A DNA stretch of 64,000 nucleotides from Paulownia fortunei (GCA_019321725.1 CM033119.1:1885865-1949864); one strand, 5' to 3'. Counted from the first letter of the stretch, positions 13,601-28,600 are shown. Notes: generated by a model from the sequence alone, not told the origin. Numbers and translations: made by a program.

Positions 13601-16600
13601 CCACGAGAATCAAGGCTAACTGATTTACTATCGACTCACTAACTAAGAATTTTAACCTAAAACTAAGACTTCAACAAGCAAAATCTAAAAATAAACAACA
13701 AACGATTGGGGGGGGGGGTTGATTTGAATAACTAAGTCGCATAAATTAAAACTAATTAAAATATAAATCAATTAAAATTAAAACAACAATCAACAAACGA
13801 TTAAAGTAGGTTGAGGTTTCATTCGCCGCTACTAGACAGTGAGATGTAATTTCATATCAATATTATTAACAACTTACTATTGAAATTATCGACCGTAGGT
13901 AATAACAAGCTCTATTACCCCAATCCTTCCTTAGTTATTTGTTAGGTAGAACAAGCTCTCTACCTAATTCCTTACCCACCAAACAACCTAGAATAAGATC
14001 TCTAGATTTAATTTAATGGATGCATTAAAACAAAAAAGATAGATTGATTTAAGCAATAACCACACAAGCTCGGATTATTTAACTTAGGTTATGTTTTCCA
14101 TTGCAATTAACAAAAATATCCCATAATCAATAATCACAATTTACTACACATGATTAGAAATTTAAAATAATTACGGATTTAAAATCTCTAATCTAGTTGT
14201 AGGGAGTTCTCAAATCTAATTTGGTTGAGCACCCAAACAAAACAAGAAAATACTCATAAGATATTAAGCATAAAAAAACATAAATAACTTCAATTGAAAA
14301 ATTGATCAAAAATATCAAACATTCAATTACAAGCCCATGTTTAGGGTTTTGAAATCACCCTCAACTCAGAAGGAAGCTTAGCCTAATATAATAAAAATTG
14401 ACAAGAAAATTAAAACTAACAACATTGGAAGTCAAAGAAACTTATTAGTTGAAAAAGATAGTTGAGGTTGATGGTGGATTATGGATGTCTCCTCCTCCAA
14501 GCCTCTTCCACTTTGTTTTCTTTGATGCTCCAAGACCCCAAGATGCTTTCCAAAGGTGTGTATGAATTCTAGAGAATGAGTGAATCTGAAAATTGATGTG
14601 TGTGTTGAGAGGATAGTGTGTATTTATAAAGTGTGAGATGGTATTGTGATTTGTTGTAAAGTGTCTAAGGTGTGTTGTGTGTTTGGTCTAAAGTGAGTAA
14701 TATGTGTTGTAAAGTATGTAATGTGTGTGGTGTGATATATGTATTTAGTGTATACATATCACAAATATATGCTAAAAGGTGTAAAGGATCGCCACTTGTC
14801 ACCACTCTAAGCAAAAACATCAATTTTGTCACATGGATGGCGCCTAGGCGCCAACGTCATGCTCTTTGTTTTGTTTGGCGCCTAGGCACCGTTGCTACTG
14901 TTTTTGTTCCTTCAGTTCACTGTTCTGATATTATTCAGCCCTTTTCAACTGGTTTTTGGCCTCTTTCGAGGATGAATTGGGCTTTGATGCCTTCATAACA
15001 ATTGTAGTTCTATCTCTTATCTTTCTTTAGCCACTTGAATCAGATCAATATCACATTTGTGGAGAAAGTTATGCTAAAAATACAAAGACTGCCATATCTG
15101 GAAGTTTCAGTGCACCTTTGACTCTTTAATTGAATTTTTCTCTTTGAAATCAATTGAATTGGGATACATTGTCAACACGAAAGTTGTAAATCTATTACTT
15201 ATCTTTCCAATGAGATAAGAATCAGGTCAATAGAACTTTGGATCATAAAGTTATGCCCAAAATACAAAACTTGTCGTAGTGGCACCGTGTCAATGAAATT
15301 TGGCTCAAAAATGCTTGTTTCAACTTTGTTTTGGCTCATTTTCAATCTCTTGATTCTCAAACTCCTATCACACACATAACATTAATAAAAACCTATTATT
15401 GACAAGAATAAAGCAAGGAATACATAGTGGAATTGATACAAAATATGTAAAAATATGCACATATCAAAGTCATTGGCTTCTTTTAGAGATATGGAGTTTG
15501 AGTTACATTTAAAGGTGGATTAAAGTTTACAGTGGCGGTGATAGTAGAACCACCATATTCTTTTTGTTTCACTATTTCTTTTATGCTGATTGTGTATTGA
15601 TGGAATTTTTGTCTGCTGGGGGACGGAGAGCAGGAAAAGGAAATTGGCAGTAATGTCCTTTTGGTGGCTTGACATCAATGGCAGTAGAGATTTCATTATC
15701 ATGGTGCTTGTGGTTTTTGTTGTGATTTTGTTGGCTTTCTTTTTCACTTATCATGTCATTGATATATTATGAGCAATTATCATAGAGTTGACGGCGCTGA
15801 TGGAGGTTTTGGAGCTACTTTTTCATAGAGCTAACCAGTGGCATAAATGATGGTGACAATTTCATTTTATTTTGATTTTCTGTTCTTTTTACGGGATGTG
15901 AAGATGATGCTGGCTGGCCACCTGGAGGGAGTATTTGACCTTGAGGATATATTGTTATGCAAACAAAAATGATGATGCTGTTGGTCTAGTTGTCTGAAGT
16001 TCACATGTTTCTCTATATGATCTTGTAACTCGCTATATAGTCCTCTCTACTCATCAGGAAATTCTCAGTTTTCCTGCTATATGTAAAATAATTCAAAATT
16101 GGAGTTACTTTTTCACTATGTCAATGTACCACTATGCTTGTGCAACAAGTTTCCTTTTGCTGTTGTATCTTAAGATGAAGTAATTATTTCCAGTAGTTCT
16201 CATCTACTCCCCAAACAGGCCAGAAAAGCTGGTAACATTCTGTTGGTTTATTCTGGTCCATGCAATGAGTCCTCCATTATTGATTTATGACAGTTATAAT
16301 ATGCTTGCAGAGGATTACTAGTAGGTGGCTTGCCATTGCAACATTGTGATGCATATTTATTTGTTAACATGGTTGTTTTCTTGCAGTATAATGGTTCTGG
16401 AGAAGCAGAAAAGAAAATGGAGGCGTTGGTTTTGAAAATGTCTTCATGCTTTCCTGATCCTGCCAAAGCAAAGGATTGCTTTGAGAAACTTAAAGAACTC
16501 AAAGATAATGGAATATTTAGTGTGTTACAGCAGTTTTTAAGAAAAGAGGCAACACTTGATACTGAGACCATGAAGGTGAGTTTATTGTTTTGACCACCCT

Positions 16601-19600
16601 TCTTAATTATGTAAATGTTGTTATGACATCTATCCTAAATTCTTAAGTATGTAGTGTGTTATATATGCACTCCATCTGATCTTTTGTGTGTCTGTGTGAG
16701 CTTGTGCATACTTGAGCCTCTTATATGTTTTTTCCTAAGTTAAGATATCGGAACTCTGTACTCATATACTAATGCTGTCATCAATCAGTACAGGATGTCA
16801 AGGGCCATTTTGTGCTGGCTCCTCAATAACAAAACAGTTCGCAAGTCAAGAATCTCTTAGTTCACGTCTACTTTAAAACATCTTGTCAATAGTATCCCCT
16901 TTGTTATTGTGAAAATCATCACATCATCTTACAGTTTATTTAGGCAAAAGAGTAACTATAGTTTCACATCTTTGACTCTTAGGTGAATTGAAGCCTTGGT
17001 TGTAAAATGTCTTAAACTATTATACTCAAAATATCTTATTTGAATTCACGTGCTCTCTCTTCCTTTCTTTTACAATTTAAAGATATCTAATTTGCTCTAA
17101 AATCCTTTTTCCAGGATGTATATTTGAGAGAACTTGGTGATCAGAAAGCACTATCTGAATTCTTTCATCTACTTTCCCAAAAGTGCTCTTTTAATATATT
17201 TGGCTCTGAGCATGTCCACTATATATTAGATTGTCTTTCTAGTGATGAAGCTGAAAAAAAGCACTTGAAGAATTATCAGGTGCAACTTCTTTTGGTAAGA
17301 GATGCTTCTCTATAGATTAACCTTATCAAAACATGCTTCTTTCTTGATTTGTATTTTATGTAGCTTTCCATAGATGTAATTAAGACATCTTGTCCTTCAC
17401 CTTTGTATCTTTTCCTCTTCATTCATAAAGCTCCTCTTCATTGATTTTCTTACCTAGACCATTATCAGTGCCTTCCCCTCACTACTTAGAGGCTCAGAGA
17501 AGCAGTTCCAGCTTTTGTTACTTGAAAGGGAGATTCCTTTTAATGAACAGCTGATTGAGATGTTAGCTAGAGAGGGATATCATATGTCTATCAAACTCAG
17601 GTAAATAGTTGAAGTCAATTAGCTGTTTTAAACAGTTGTTTTTGGAGTCTGAATATTAAAGAGATTATTGCATGTAGACAGGTTATCTTCGCATTTCCTT
17701 CAAAAAATATTGTAAATCCTTAACTTTGATGAAATTGTTTCTAAGGATCTTGCTATGCAATCAACTTCGTTTTGCATCTTGATATAGACATTGTCGGAGA
17801 TGTTGTTATGTTAAAGCTAAAGCACAGTCTGTAATTCGTACAGAGCTTAATGATTGATGCAAGATGCAACAGGAATTCTGGATTATGAGAAAACTTTATA
17901 AGGACAGGTATATCAAACATTATGGCTATAATAGTCTATAGGAACATAAGCAGTAAGTAAATTGTTATGACAAAATTGTGGAATGTGAATTACATCAACC
18001 ATAAAAATTAAGAAGCCAGGGCATCACTGTTCTTAACACCTCTATAGTGTACGGGGTACTACTTTTTGTTTTATTTTGTTAATGTTATGGTTTACATTTA
18101 AGTATCAATATATTGTGGCAGCTAAACATGGTTTGTGGGTTATATCTGCAGTGAGATATCAAATGAAGTTTAATGGGGTTTTGCTTACCACATATTAGAT
18201 GCCCATAATTTGCTACAATATCAATTTATAGTACATTACGGTTTGTAATATACATGTCAAATTTCAATTACGGTTGATTTTATACTGAACTATGAATTTT
18301 TCTTTGTTATTACTTTCATTAAACATATAAACTTGTTGGAAAAACAAAATTCGAAATTATGTTTAAACCTGGGTTTATCCTCATTTTATTGTGTGAAGTG
18401 GGTTGAGTCTAATGCTGAGTGCTTAAAAGATGGGAGCTAAGACTCATTTTACACTAGTAAGTAATAAAATAATTCTAAGATTTTCTATGTTCATAGTTGC
18501 AATCAGTGTAGATAACTTTTTAAATATATAGTCTTCATCCTAGAGGTAAGTTGTCCAGATGCACATCCCATGCACTTGATGCTCATGAGACTGACATTTT
18601 ATGTGCTTGCAAAAATGGACCACCATATATAGCCAGTTTCAGCTTGTGGTCTCAAATCTGTGACCTGTTAATCAAAGTGTCTAATTTATCTTTGGTTGAA
18701 AGAACTGCGTAATATCTCTAAAGCCTTCATAGATTAATGAGGATTATACTATTGATTTGCCTATTAGTTCGGGATCAAAACTGCTAGTAGTGATGACATT
18801 GTGCATTTGAAGTTTTAAATAATAAGGAAAATCTCAGTCAGATATAATGCTTCACTCCAGCGGAACAGTGAATGAAATATGTAGCAGCTTCAAGCAGCTA
18901 CAAGTCATCTGAATTAATATTAACACGTAACAAAGCTAAAGGAATGAGGAAGTATTATGTGGAAGTACTTACCAGATATCATAAGTTTTATCAGAAAAAT
19001 AAAAGCTAAACATTTTTCTCATTTTATGCATATAGCTTATCTTTTTTCTGTAGTTAGTTAAGGTAATTCTGTTGTCTCTGTGTATGTAGTGATATTTACT
19101 CTTCCTTGGAGAAAATATGTTTAGAAGGAACTCGTGCGCAGTCTAAACTTGCTGTGTCTGCAATTGCTGCATTAGCTGATACATCTGAGCAGTTCATTTT
19201 CTCGGAACTTTGCAAGGTCAATTATCTATTCATTCTTGCCGACTGCTGATAAGTGTTGCTTGATGTTATCTCTTTCGTCATATGTTGGGTAGCTCTGCAT
19301 TGTTCACTACTTTGTTTGAATATGATTGAAAAGCATAAAATACATTATTGTTTTTAAATTTTTCCTTTTCTTATGTAATTGAATACTTCTATTTTTGGTC
19401 TCTATGTTATCCCCTCTACTTATGGAGTGCGTGACTGCTTTAGTACTAACTTGCTCATTAACATCATATTATATTGGTTAAGTGGTATGTACGTTTTTCT
19501 TCACTTGCAAGTTGCTCGAGTATTTATGTAATTTTGTTAGCATATCACAACTAGGTCCTAAATGGGCACTGGAAAAACAGCACTAATCAGTAATCTCCAA

Positions 19601-22600
19601 GATGTCGAAGGATTAGCAGATTATCATGACAATGGGAAGAAGTAAAATTGTTATTAACCATATGTTAATTTCAGTCAATGAATTGACTTGTATCCAGTTA
19701 TCTTTTCTCGAGTAAGATATTCTTTATAAAGCTTGAGTCTCCTCTTATCATTGGACTGAATGTTCATATTTATTTTCCTATTTTTGTAACTAGACACTAG
19801 TGGATTCTCTATGCAACGGACAGAATGCTCCTGCTGTTTTGCAGTCCATAGGCTGTATGGCACAATATTCCATTTCAACATTTGAAGCGCAGGAAGAAGT
19901 GATTACACGTCACATTGTTGAGGAAATATTTCTACAAAATAATGTAATTTTCTACTATATTGCTTTATTATCTTCTCCCCTTTCTCCCTGATCTTGTATA
20001 CAGGAGTTCTGTTGGCTATTTTACTTTACTCATGTCATTGTCTTTCGGGTTCTCTGTGTGATTAGGCTCTTACTTCAAAGGATCTTGATTTTTTTGATGA
20101 GAGTTCAATCTGTTGCAGTTCTTGTAAATTAAAGGTAAGCATGTATTTTTAATACAAAATGCTAGTGTTATTGGACAAACTTTATCATTGACATAGTCGG
20201 AGGGATCCTTCCTTCATGGTCATTTACAATAAGAAGTAGGGAGTCGTTAGGCTTGCAGCTTTCCAGGATTATAGTCCTGCACAAATGATAGTTGATGTGA
20301 AGGTGCAGTGGATTCTAGTAGTGAGAATTATATGACCATATGCTATTTTCTTTACCTAAGAATAGCATCTTGGGCAACTTGTTGGCCAATTGTGTGTAAG
20401 CTTATTTATACCATTATTTGAGTAAATTTTGCTTATTGTCCTATTAAAGCATTTATTTGTTTTCTCTCTGTTCTGATTTTAGTCAAATTAGAAATCTAAA
20501 GGTTCAATTAATGTTCTTCTACAGGTTTTTGGGCTTAAAGCACTTGTCAGGAGCTTTTTACCACATAAACACGCATGTCTTAATCGTCCCATAAGTTTCT
20601 TGCTGGACATTATTCAGCAGATGCTACAAAAGTGTGGATTTTCTGCTGGTAGCATCCCATGGTGAGGATATTCAAAATGGCTTATGAGTTTTAGCTTGCA
20701 TTTTGCTTTATCTTTAGTTGAAGAGTGAATTGCTGTAATTTACAAGTCTTAGAATGGGAGCCTACATATAAAATGCCAAAGTACAAATCAGCTCATCTAA
20801 CAATCAATGAATCAATTCCTTCCATAGCACTATTTTGATACAGGTCAAACTACAAAGGATCTAGAAGAAATTTAAGAAATAAACTTCACTCCATTTCCAA
20901 GCTCTTCCACTCTCTTAACGGCCTTTTATATTGTCTTTTTAACTCAAGTACCATTAATTCAGGGTGGATCCCATGTATATTCCTTAATTTTTCCCTTTCA
21001 GATGGCTTTTCTTGCAAAAATAAAAAATAAAAAATAAAATTGCAATTAAATTTGCATGCTCTAGCCTCTTTTATAAAGCATCAAGATTCGAAAGTTTGTA
21101 AAAGTGGATTCATAAGTTCTTACATTAGTTTTTCTTTCAGTCCTCAATGCTATGCTTGTTATTAAATTAGATTCATTCTTGTTAGTCACTGGAATGGCAA
21201 AAAGTGAGGGATAGGCACAGTAATTGTTTGTTTCCTTGTAGCCCTTTTTTGGAGAATATTGTTGGTCATGGTAAACATATAAATTTAGCTGGACTTGGGG
21301 GGCCAAAAGGTAATTCCAGGCACCCTTGAGAGTCATCATCAGCTTGATCTTTTGTAGCTTCTGCAATATCCATGCGGCCTTTGGTTGACTTAGTGTAGAT
21401 AGGCTGCCTTATTTCATTAGGCTCTTTTAACACCACAAATTTTCATTTGGATAGGTTATATAATATCTTTTACATCTGTGATTGTTTAGTCTGCATATTA
21501 AAGTGACCAATTTATATATACAATTCCCTGGGATATTGTGTTTTCTATGGATTTCTCGAGAAGTACATGATACTTGTTCAGTGTCATTAACTTTTGTCTT
21601 TCCTTGCCCTTTGTGTTATCTTGGCTTTCCAATGAGGCATTATCTATTTTTGGTTTTCAGTGAACATGACGAGGCCTTCATCCGATTAGCTGCAGCCAAG
21701 TCCGTCCTTCGGCTTTCAAGGAAATGGGATTTGCATATTTCTCCCCTGATATTCCGCTTAACGATATTAATGGCCAAGGTTAGTAGACCTTGAGGTCAAC
21801 ACACGGAACGTAATACACTATTGTAAAAGTGATGATATGGTATTAGGATGAAAGCCACTGCAGCGATAGTGTTTATCAAATAGTCTACATTACCTAAGTG
21901 AATCATCTTCTAAGATACTTGGTGTTTACAAGTAATGTACTATATCTCAACTGCTCAAATTCTTTTCTATGTTTTCTTTTCTCTTGTGATTGTTTAGTAT
22001 CTGAGTTTTGCTTCATAAGATATTGGTAGAAGGGATAGTTGGTTTGTTCTTACGATGTTGAAGTAATAGTCATCATCTTTGATCTTACTGTGTGAGCCCC
22101 AAGTATAAAAACTATAGATGTAGGAGTTGAAAGAAAGATGTTTGCTCCTCTTTTATGCTGTTATCTGTGGACTATGGTTGGTTGTTACATATGTGTCAGC
22201 ATTTTACTGTCCAGAGGATACTGTATCCGATAGTGTCCTTGGCAAGGACTTGTTAAGTTGAGCTAGAGCTATCTCTGAGGTCCATTATTGGTCTGGCTGG
22301 AAGCTCTTTTATCCTCTATTCTAGAGCTGAGAAAAAATGGTTAACTCTTTATAAATGATTAGAGATAAAAAAAAAAAATGGTCATGGCGCTTCCCCATGC
22401 TTGGGGGATAGGGTGGTTTTCTTTTTTCTTGCTGGTTGAAGGCAACATGCTCCTTTATCTGTCAATCCCAAAAAACTCTTATCCATAAATGATGAAATAC
22501 TCCAATTTCTATTAAGAACTCTCACTCTCTAAATCCCAAAAAACATAAAAGAGAATAAATCTTATATTATCTTGATTTTAAAGGTTGACTCACTCATGCC

Positions 22601-25600
22601 TACCTCACTAACATGCCCATCAATTTCTTTATCTATGTCCTACTCCTGCATTTTCTTTCTTCTCCTTGTCTCTTCAACATTTTCTGTCTACCTAAAGTAA
22701 ACTCGGTCATAAACTCATAAATATTTGGGGGACAATCTTCTTTAGGGACGGTAGACTGAATGATGTTTCCTTTACCATTCTTGGTTGCATTCATAAAGCT
22801 GTACTGGAGCTGCCGGAAATAGTTGCTGCAAGCTATATCAGAAGTTCTGGTCCTTGGGTGTCTGTTTTTCTGACTTTTACATGAAACTCAACAGACAGTC
22901 AGGAACAATTTTTTTATATTGTTCTGCCTGAACAAGTCAATGTCTTGGCCAATCTGGTATTTAGGTAGAGTTTCATCTTTTCAGCTGATGAACAATCCTA
23001 CAAGGTCCAGACCCAGTCTATTATATGATAACTGAAACATTTTATGATTTAGTAACATGCCTCTCTCTCTCTCTCTCTAGTGATGATGAATTCACTGTCT
23101 ATCTGTCCTTCTCGAGCTGTATAGGTGGTTTATTTTTAAAACTGTGAAAAACTTACACAGAATAACAATAATTTTCTAGCTTCTGATTTTATATGAACAC
23201 AGTAGGTGTAGATGACCAGTGTGGTTTCAGTGACTAATTTTGGATATCTTTGACTTTTGCCAGGATCATTCTCCTGGAGTACGTAGATCATTTGCCAGCA
23301 AAATACGCAAGTTGTTGAATAATCACGCTGTGCCCAGTAGATATGCATGCGCCTTTTCATTTGTTGCTTTAGATTCCCTTGAAGATTTGCGAAGTGACGT
23401 AAGTTCATGTTATTCACACTATTGTCATTTTTCTTAAAGTTACTTACTAGGCTAAATTTGTCACTTTTGTGACAATATTCTTCAGGCATTGAAATACTTG
23501 GAAGAATTTATTAGGGAATATGGTAAAGGAGCTCAAATACTTGAAACCACAACCATGCAAGGAGCAGCTAATCACCCTGTATATATAGTTGTGTTTTTGA
23601 TCCATGTTCTTGCACATGAACCTAATTTTCCTGCTCCTGACTGTCGAGATGAAAAGATATATGCTCATTTTCTGAGGTACTGTTTGCTTCTTTGTTGGTA
23701 ATGTAGTCACTGCTGGTACTCATGAACAAACAGTTTTAGCTGTACTGATGAAATGTCATCTATGCAAATTCTTATATTTCTTTCTTCCTAATTTTTCGTA
23801 ATCATTCTTTGGGCAGTCCTCTCTTCGTCACTGTTCAGGCATTAGTGAATGATAATTTAGTTGACGGCAACTTGCGTCTTAAATCTATTGCTTCATTATA
23901 CTTGCGAAATATTTTTAATGCAATCAAGAGGGCAGAGGATGCTGTTGATGCCCAGATGACTCCAGTAAGTATTCTTCTGTCTGTTCATGGATCTATTGTG
24001 CTCAATGTTTCAATAAACAGGCACTCACATAAACACTGGCAACTACAGTTTTGTGTGAGTGTAATCCTTATATTTTTATATTATACTCATTCTTGCTACA
24101 CTGTAGAAGCTGCATCTTTTAGCAGCAGTGGGAATTTCTATTTTAGATTCTCTGAATATCAATAACACACCCATCCCACATACTCCTGGATTAGTTCTGC
24201 TTCCATCGTCACTCTATAAAAGTGGTCCTTCTGAGATGAGAGAGGCAAGTTCTCGTGCTGATATTTTCTGTACTGTACGTAGAAATCTGTTTTTCCCCCT
24301 CTTCTGCCATTCTGATGATCTCTTATTTTTTAACAGCCTAATGCTTACCCTTTGATTGGTTGTAAAGCTGATGCAAGCTTTACAAAAAATTTGGTATCTT
24401 GCCTCAAAACTGAGGTTTCTGGGGTACGTGTACACTTTCTAATTTTTACTTGGTCGATTGTCATGGTGCTCTTGAATATTATTAATAAAGGTTTTCCTCC
24501 TTTAGATTGGTAGCACTGGCACTAAGCATAGCCAACAATTTTATGAGAATTCTTTACGACCAAGTGGCGCTGGACACAGCAGATCTAATTCTAAATCCGG
24601 CCATAAAGATAATTTGTTGACAAATAAATCTAAAGAGCAGATTGTTGAGCTGCATGCTAGAGGGCGAGAAAACCCAGCCATGTCCTCGCATCTTGGATCA
24701 GTTGTATTGCATAATAAGTTTTCTGCTGAAAATAAACTTGAAAGAGATGCCCATAGAAATTTGGGAGCCAAACCCTCATTCCCTTGTGATTCGGTGACAA
24801 CCAAACCTTCATTGTCTCAAAATGAAGTCATTGTAAGTTGTTCAAGGGAAGAAGAGACAGTTAATAAATGTGGCAGCATTTGTGCTGAACCATCCAAGTT
24901 GTCGAGAGATGGTGACCAAGTGAATTATTTTACCTCCAAGGTGATTGTAGGTTCATGATGAAAATGCTTTTGAAATGTGTTTGTTTATTTGTGATTGTTC
25001 TTTCTCTAATGATTGTCATTTATTATGGAGTACACAGATTATCAGAAGCAATGGTGAAGCATTAGTCGGCAAGCATATTAAACTGTGGTCTCCAATTGAA
25101 AAATGGTGAGAATAGCTCTAATTACGAAATCAGTTCTGGAGCATAATTTTCATTGTTGCATTGGACCCTGACTTTAACTTTTGTTCAGCTATTATTCGGG
25201 TGTTGTAGATAGTTTTGATTCCACCAAGAGCACTCACCAGGTAACTATTACTTTTCTTGGCAGGCCCCTCTATTTTTGAATTGCAAATTCTGACGTCATC
25301 TGAATACATTAAATTGCAACGTCATGTCAAGACTGCCATTCTGCTTCTCATATATCCAATAGGAAGTAGATTCCGTCTTTTGTCATCCACCTCCCCATGG
25401 TGGATTGAGGGCTGTAAGTCCATGGCAGGTACTTGCTGGAGTTGGCTGTGGAGATCTACAGAAATGAATTGGTAGTTTTGACTGATTAGGGAACTCAAAG
25501 TTAGTGAAATGCCTTAAAAATTGCCAGTTCCAAAGAGGAAAGATAATGGACATATGGAGCAAGAGATAGTATAATAAGCTATATTCAAAAGAAGACAGTA

Positions 25601-28600
25601 TTTGATGGAATGATGGGATTTTCTATGGTTTATTACCATAGAATTGCCTTTTTTTTTTCCTTGGATTCTCTGCAATGGATCTAATCCTCTAATGTGTACA
25701 CGCCATTAGGTATATACTGCATTACGTGTTTAACCTTAATCTTTATCTGAATATCAATTCCTGTCATCTAATGCCAAAAACTGTTTCTAGATTACCTACG
25801 AGACTGGGGAGGTTGACATACTAAGCTTGGACAGCGAGACGTGGGAAATTGTAAGTAATTACTTCCTCCCGAATGAAGTGGAATGAGAGGATTTTAAAGT
25901 CTTGATCTATTAATCCTTCTCAACTGGTATTAGTTTGATTCATCTTTACTTAGTTTTGGGTCTTATATTATCATGGTAGAACTGGGTGAAAGTGATTAAT
26001 ACTTCTGATATAATCATTTTGGGCCCTCTTATTCTCAATTATTTCTCAAAACTTCTTATCTTTTTGTTGCCAAAGCCATTTGAATTTGAATTTTGACTAC
26101 TATAACCTTCCCCGAACACGTTGGAGAAATCTGTTTGGTTATTAATAGACCAGGAGGGCGAATTATATAGATCGGAGACGCTGAAAAGAAATCCATTTAT
26201 TTATATCAAGCTTTCAAAGGTGCTCATTCCAGACCAACTCAAACAAGCATAATAAAGTTGAGAGGAGCATCCTTGTGGGTTCAGTATCCCAAATAAGTTA
26301 CTTGCTCATGTGACCCATTATGGTTACCTGTTGCCTACACACTAATCCAAAGGTAGAGAAAGTAGCAATGGATTCTTGGGAAATTTGTAAGCATTATGTA
26401 CTAGTACATCGATTAAATCAAAAGTTTTCATTCTTTTAGCATGCTCAACTTCGCTACCTTGCATTCTTGACCTCACATAAACCCTCATCAATTTTGACTT
26501 CATTAATTGTAGGTCTGCTCTTGCTTAGCATGCAGGATACAAACATTTTGGTTCTCATTTAATTTGGCATAAGTTTTGTCTAGTTATTCTATATTCTAGT
26601 ATCTCAGTTCATCTGAAAGAAGACTGTCATTCTGGGCCCCTCAGTTTCGTGGCATAAGGAATGAAAAAGCTAGAAATGGATCCACATAGAATTCCAAAAG
26701 GCAAAATCTGTGCAGTGACAGATGAAAAAGAACCAGAATGAATGTAAATGAACTTCTCTATGTAAACAATATTTGGAATGTGTGGAGATGGGATGCATTT
26801 TGTTTGTTATGAAGCTCTACCACCCAATTATGGAGACAATCACCTCTTTGTCCACCACATCAGGGATGCCATAATAAAGTGTGATATGTTACCACTTTTA
26901 TGCCGTAGCCATGATATAACGATATACAAAAATAATACTGCATATGTTTTCTCATTGTTTTAATAGAATATTATCTCTGTTAATATGATTTTATGTGTAA
27001 TGGATTTTCTCACTTCATTTCAATCACTAGCATGCTTTCTAAGTGACTATTCTCCTATCTGTAGTCATTGACACCACATTGCTCCTTTAAATGCACCACT
27101 TCTGTATGCTACTGTGTGTTTTTAAGTGTCTTGCTTTTTGGATTGAACATAGTGCTTAACAAGGACTTCATGCTACAGGATTTGGATGATCTCCAAGCAC
27201 GATATTGGTAAGGTCTTAAAACTCGTGAAATTTTCTTGCGTGATAATGTGCTTTCGTGTTCTTTCATTTTGGATTTGCCGAATTTTGTTCTTCATGACAT
27301 ACCATTTTCCCATTATTATTATTATTTTTAAATCATAAATTCCTTCTTTCCCCTGAATTGAGTACCTTTGATAAAAGATAACAAAAAAATGGAAAAGATC
27401 TAATCATTGCCATGAACAGCTCCCCTCATGATCCTCAAATTTGTTTTACTGTCATGCAGTTTCGGTTTTCAGACCATTTGAAAGAAAACACAGAAACTCT
27501 CAGTATTGGGTCCTTCCTTCAAATTACCAGCTGATATTGTATGTGATTTGAATTCCAAAATTTGGATAATTTTGCAGTTATGATGTGTTGCATTGTTTTT
27601 ATCACTTTCTGGGGGCGGAGGGAGGGGGTGGGATGAAGTATGAAAAGGCAAAAATTTAAAGAAATTTTGAAATATTTTGGTGCATGTGCATTAACAGAAT
27701 ATTTATTATCCTTGATTTAATTGAAAATGGATCTTTGTCTTTGGGGAATTTGATCTTGGAAGTTATATGGTATTGATGGAAAGAGAAGTAAAGAATAGTC
27801 AAGTAAAACTAGGCTTTACTTATTGTTGTCTACCTTTTTCTTGAGCTTGTGAATATTGCTGAAATTTAATGCGCAAGACTTGGAGATCCATCAACTATAA
27901 GCATCCCATTCAGTAATTATGCAGAACCCCATTTACTTTGACTTCATTTTGTACCCATTCTATCTCTCTTCCTCTTTCATGGAACTATTTTATTCCGGTT
28001 TTCCATCCAGTTTTGCTTTAGTTGGATACTTAATATGGAATCTTGCTGTGATCACAGCGGCGACTCTTCTGCTAATGATCAAGCAAAAATTGTTGATGCA
28101 TATGGATATGATTCCAAACAAGAGAACCTGCTAAAGAAAAGAGACAACTGCGTCAGAAAGGTTTCTCAGCCTGGTAATATTATATTTGTATGCTTAACAA
28201 GATTCACACCAGAACATTCTATTCTATGTCCCATAATTTGTTTGAGTGAGAATTTTTTTTTTTTTTTAGAATCTTGAATTGTATAATTTTTATTTTCCAA
28301 TTTCCATCAACTATAGGCTAGAAGTTTGAGAACATGTAGTGCTTCACCTTGCCAAATTTCTCATATTGTCTCTCATACTTTGATAGAACCCAATTGTTAT
28401 TTCCCTCGGATAGTATGCCAACAATAAGTTGTATTAATCTTAGAATGCATCTTGAGGTGCTTTTAAGCAGTATAATGCTTCTACTTTCTCCGTCCGTGGA
28501 ATGTCTTTTCTATTTGGATGCAATGTAGTGGTAGTAAGCATTTGCAACACTTCCTGAATATCATTTGACACCTTTTGCCGTCTGTTGATTTACCTAACAT

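Noticed and set aside
14672..14998. Plus-strand open frame of 108 codons within PDS5 intron 10
   Set aside because: It lies wholly inside the LTR-like block, has no recognised domain, and is opposite to the inferred LTR orientation.
17601..19089. Possible nested gene in PDS5 intron 13
   Set aside because: The intron is long, but all frames are stop-rich and nothing resembles a protein or RNA gene.
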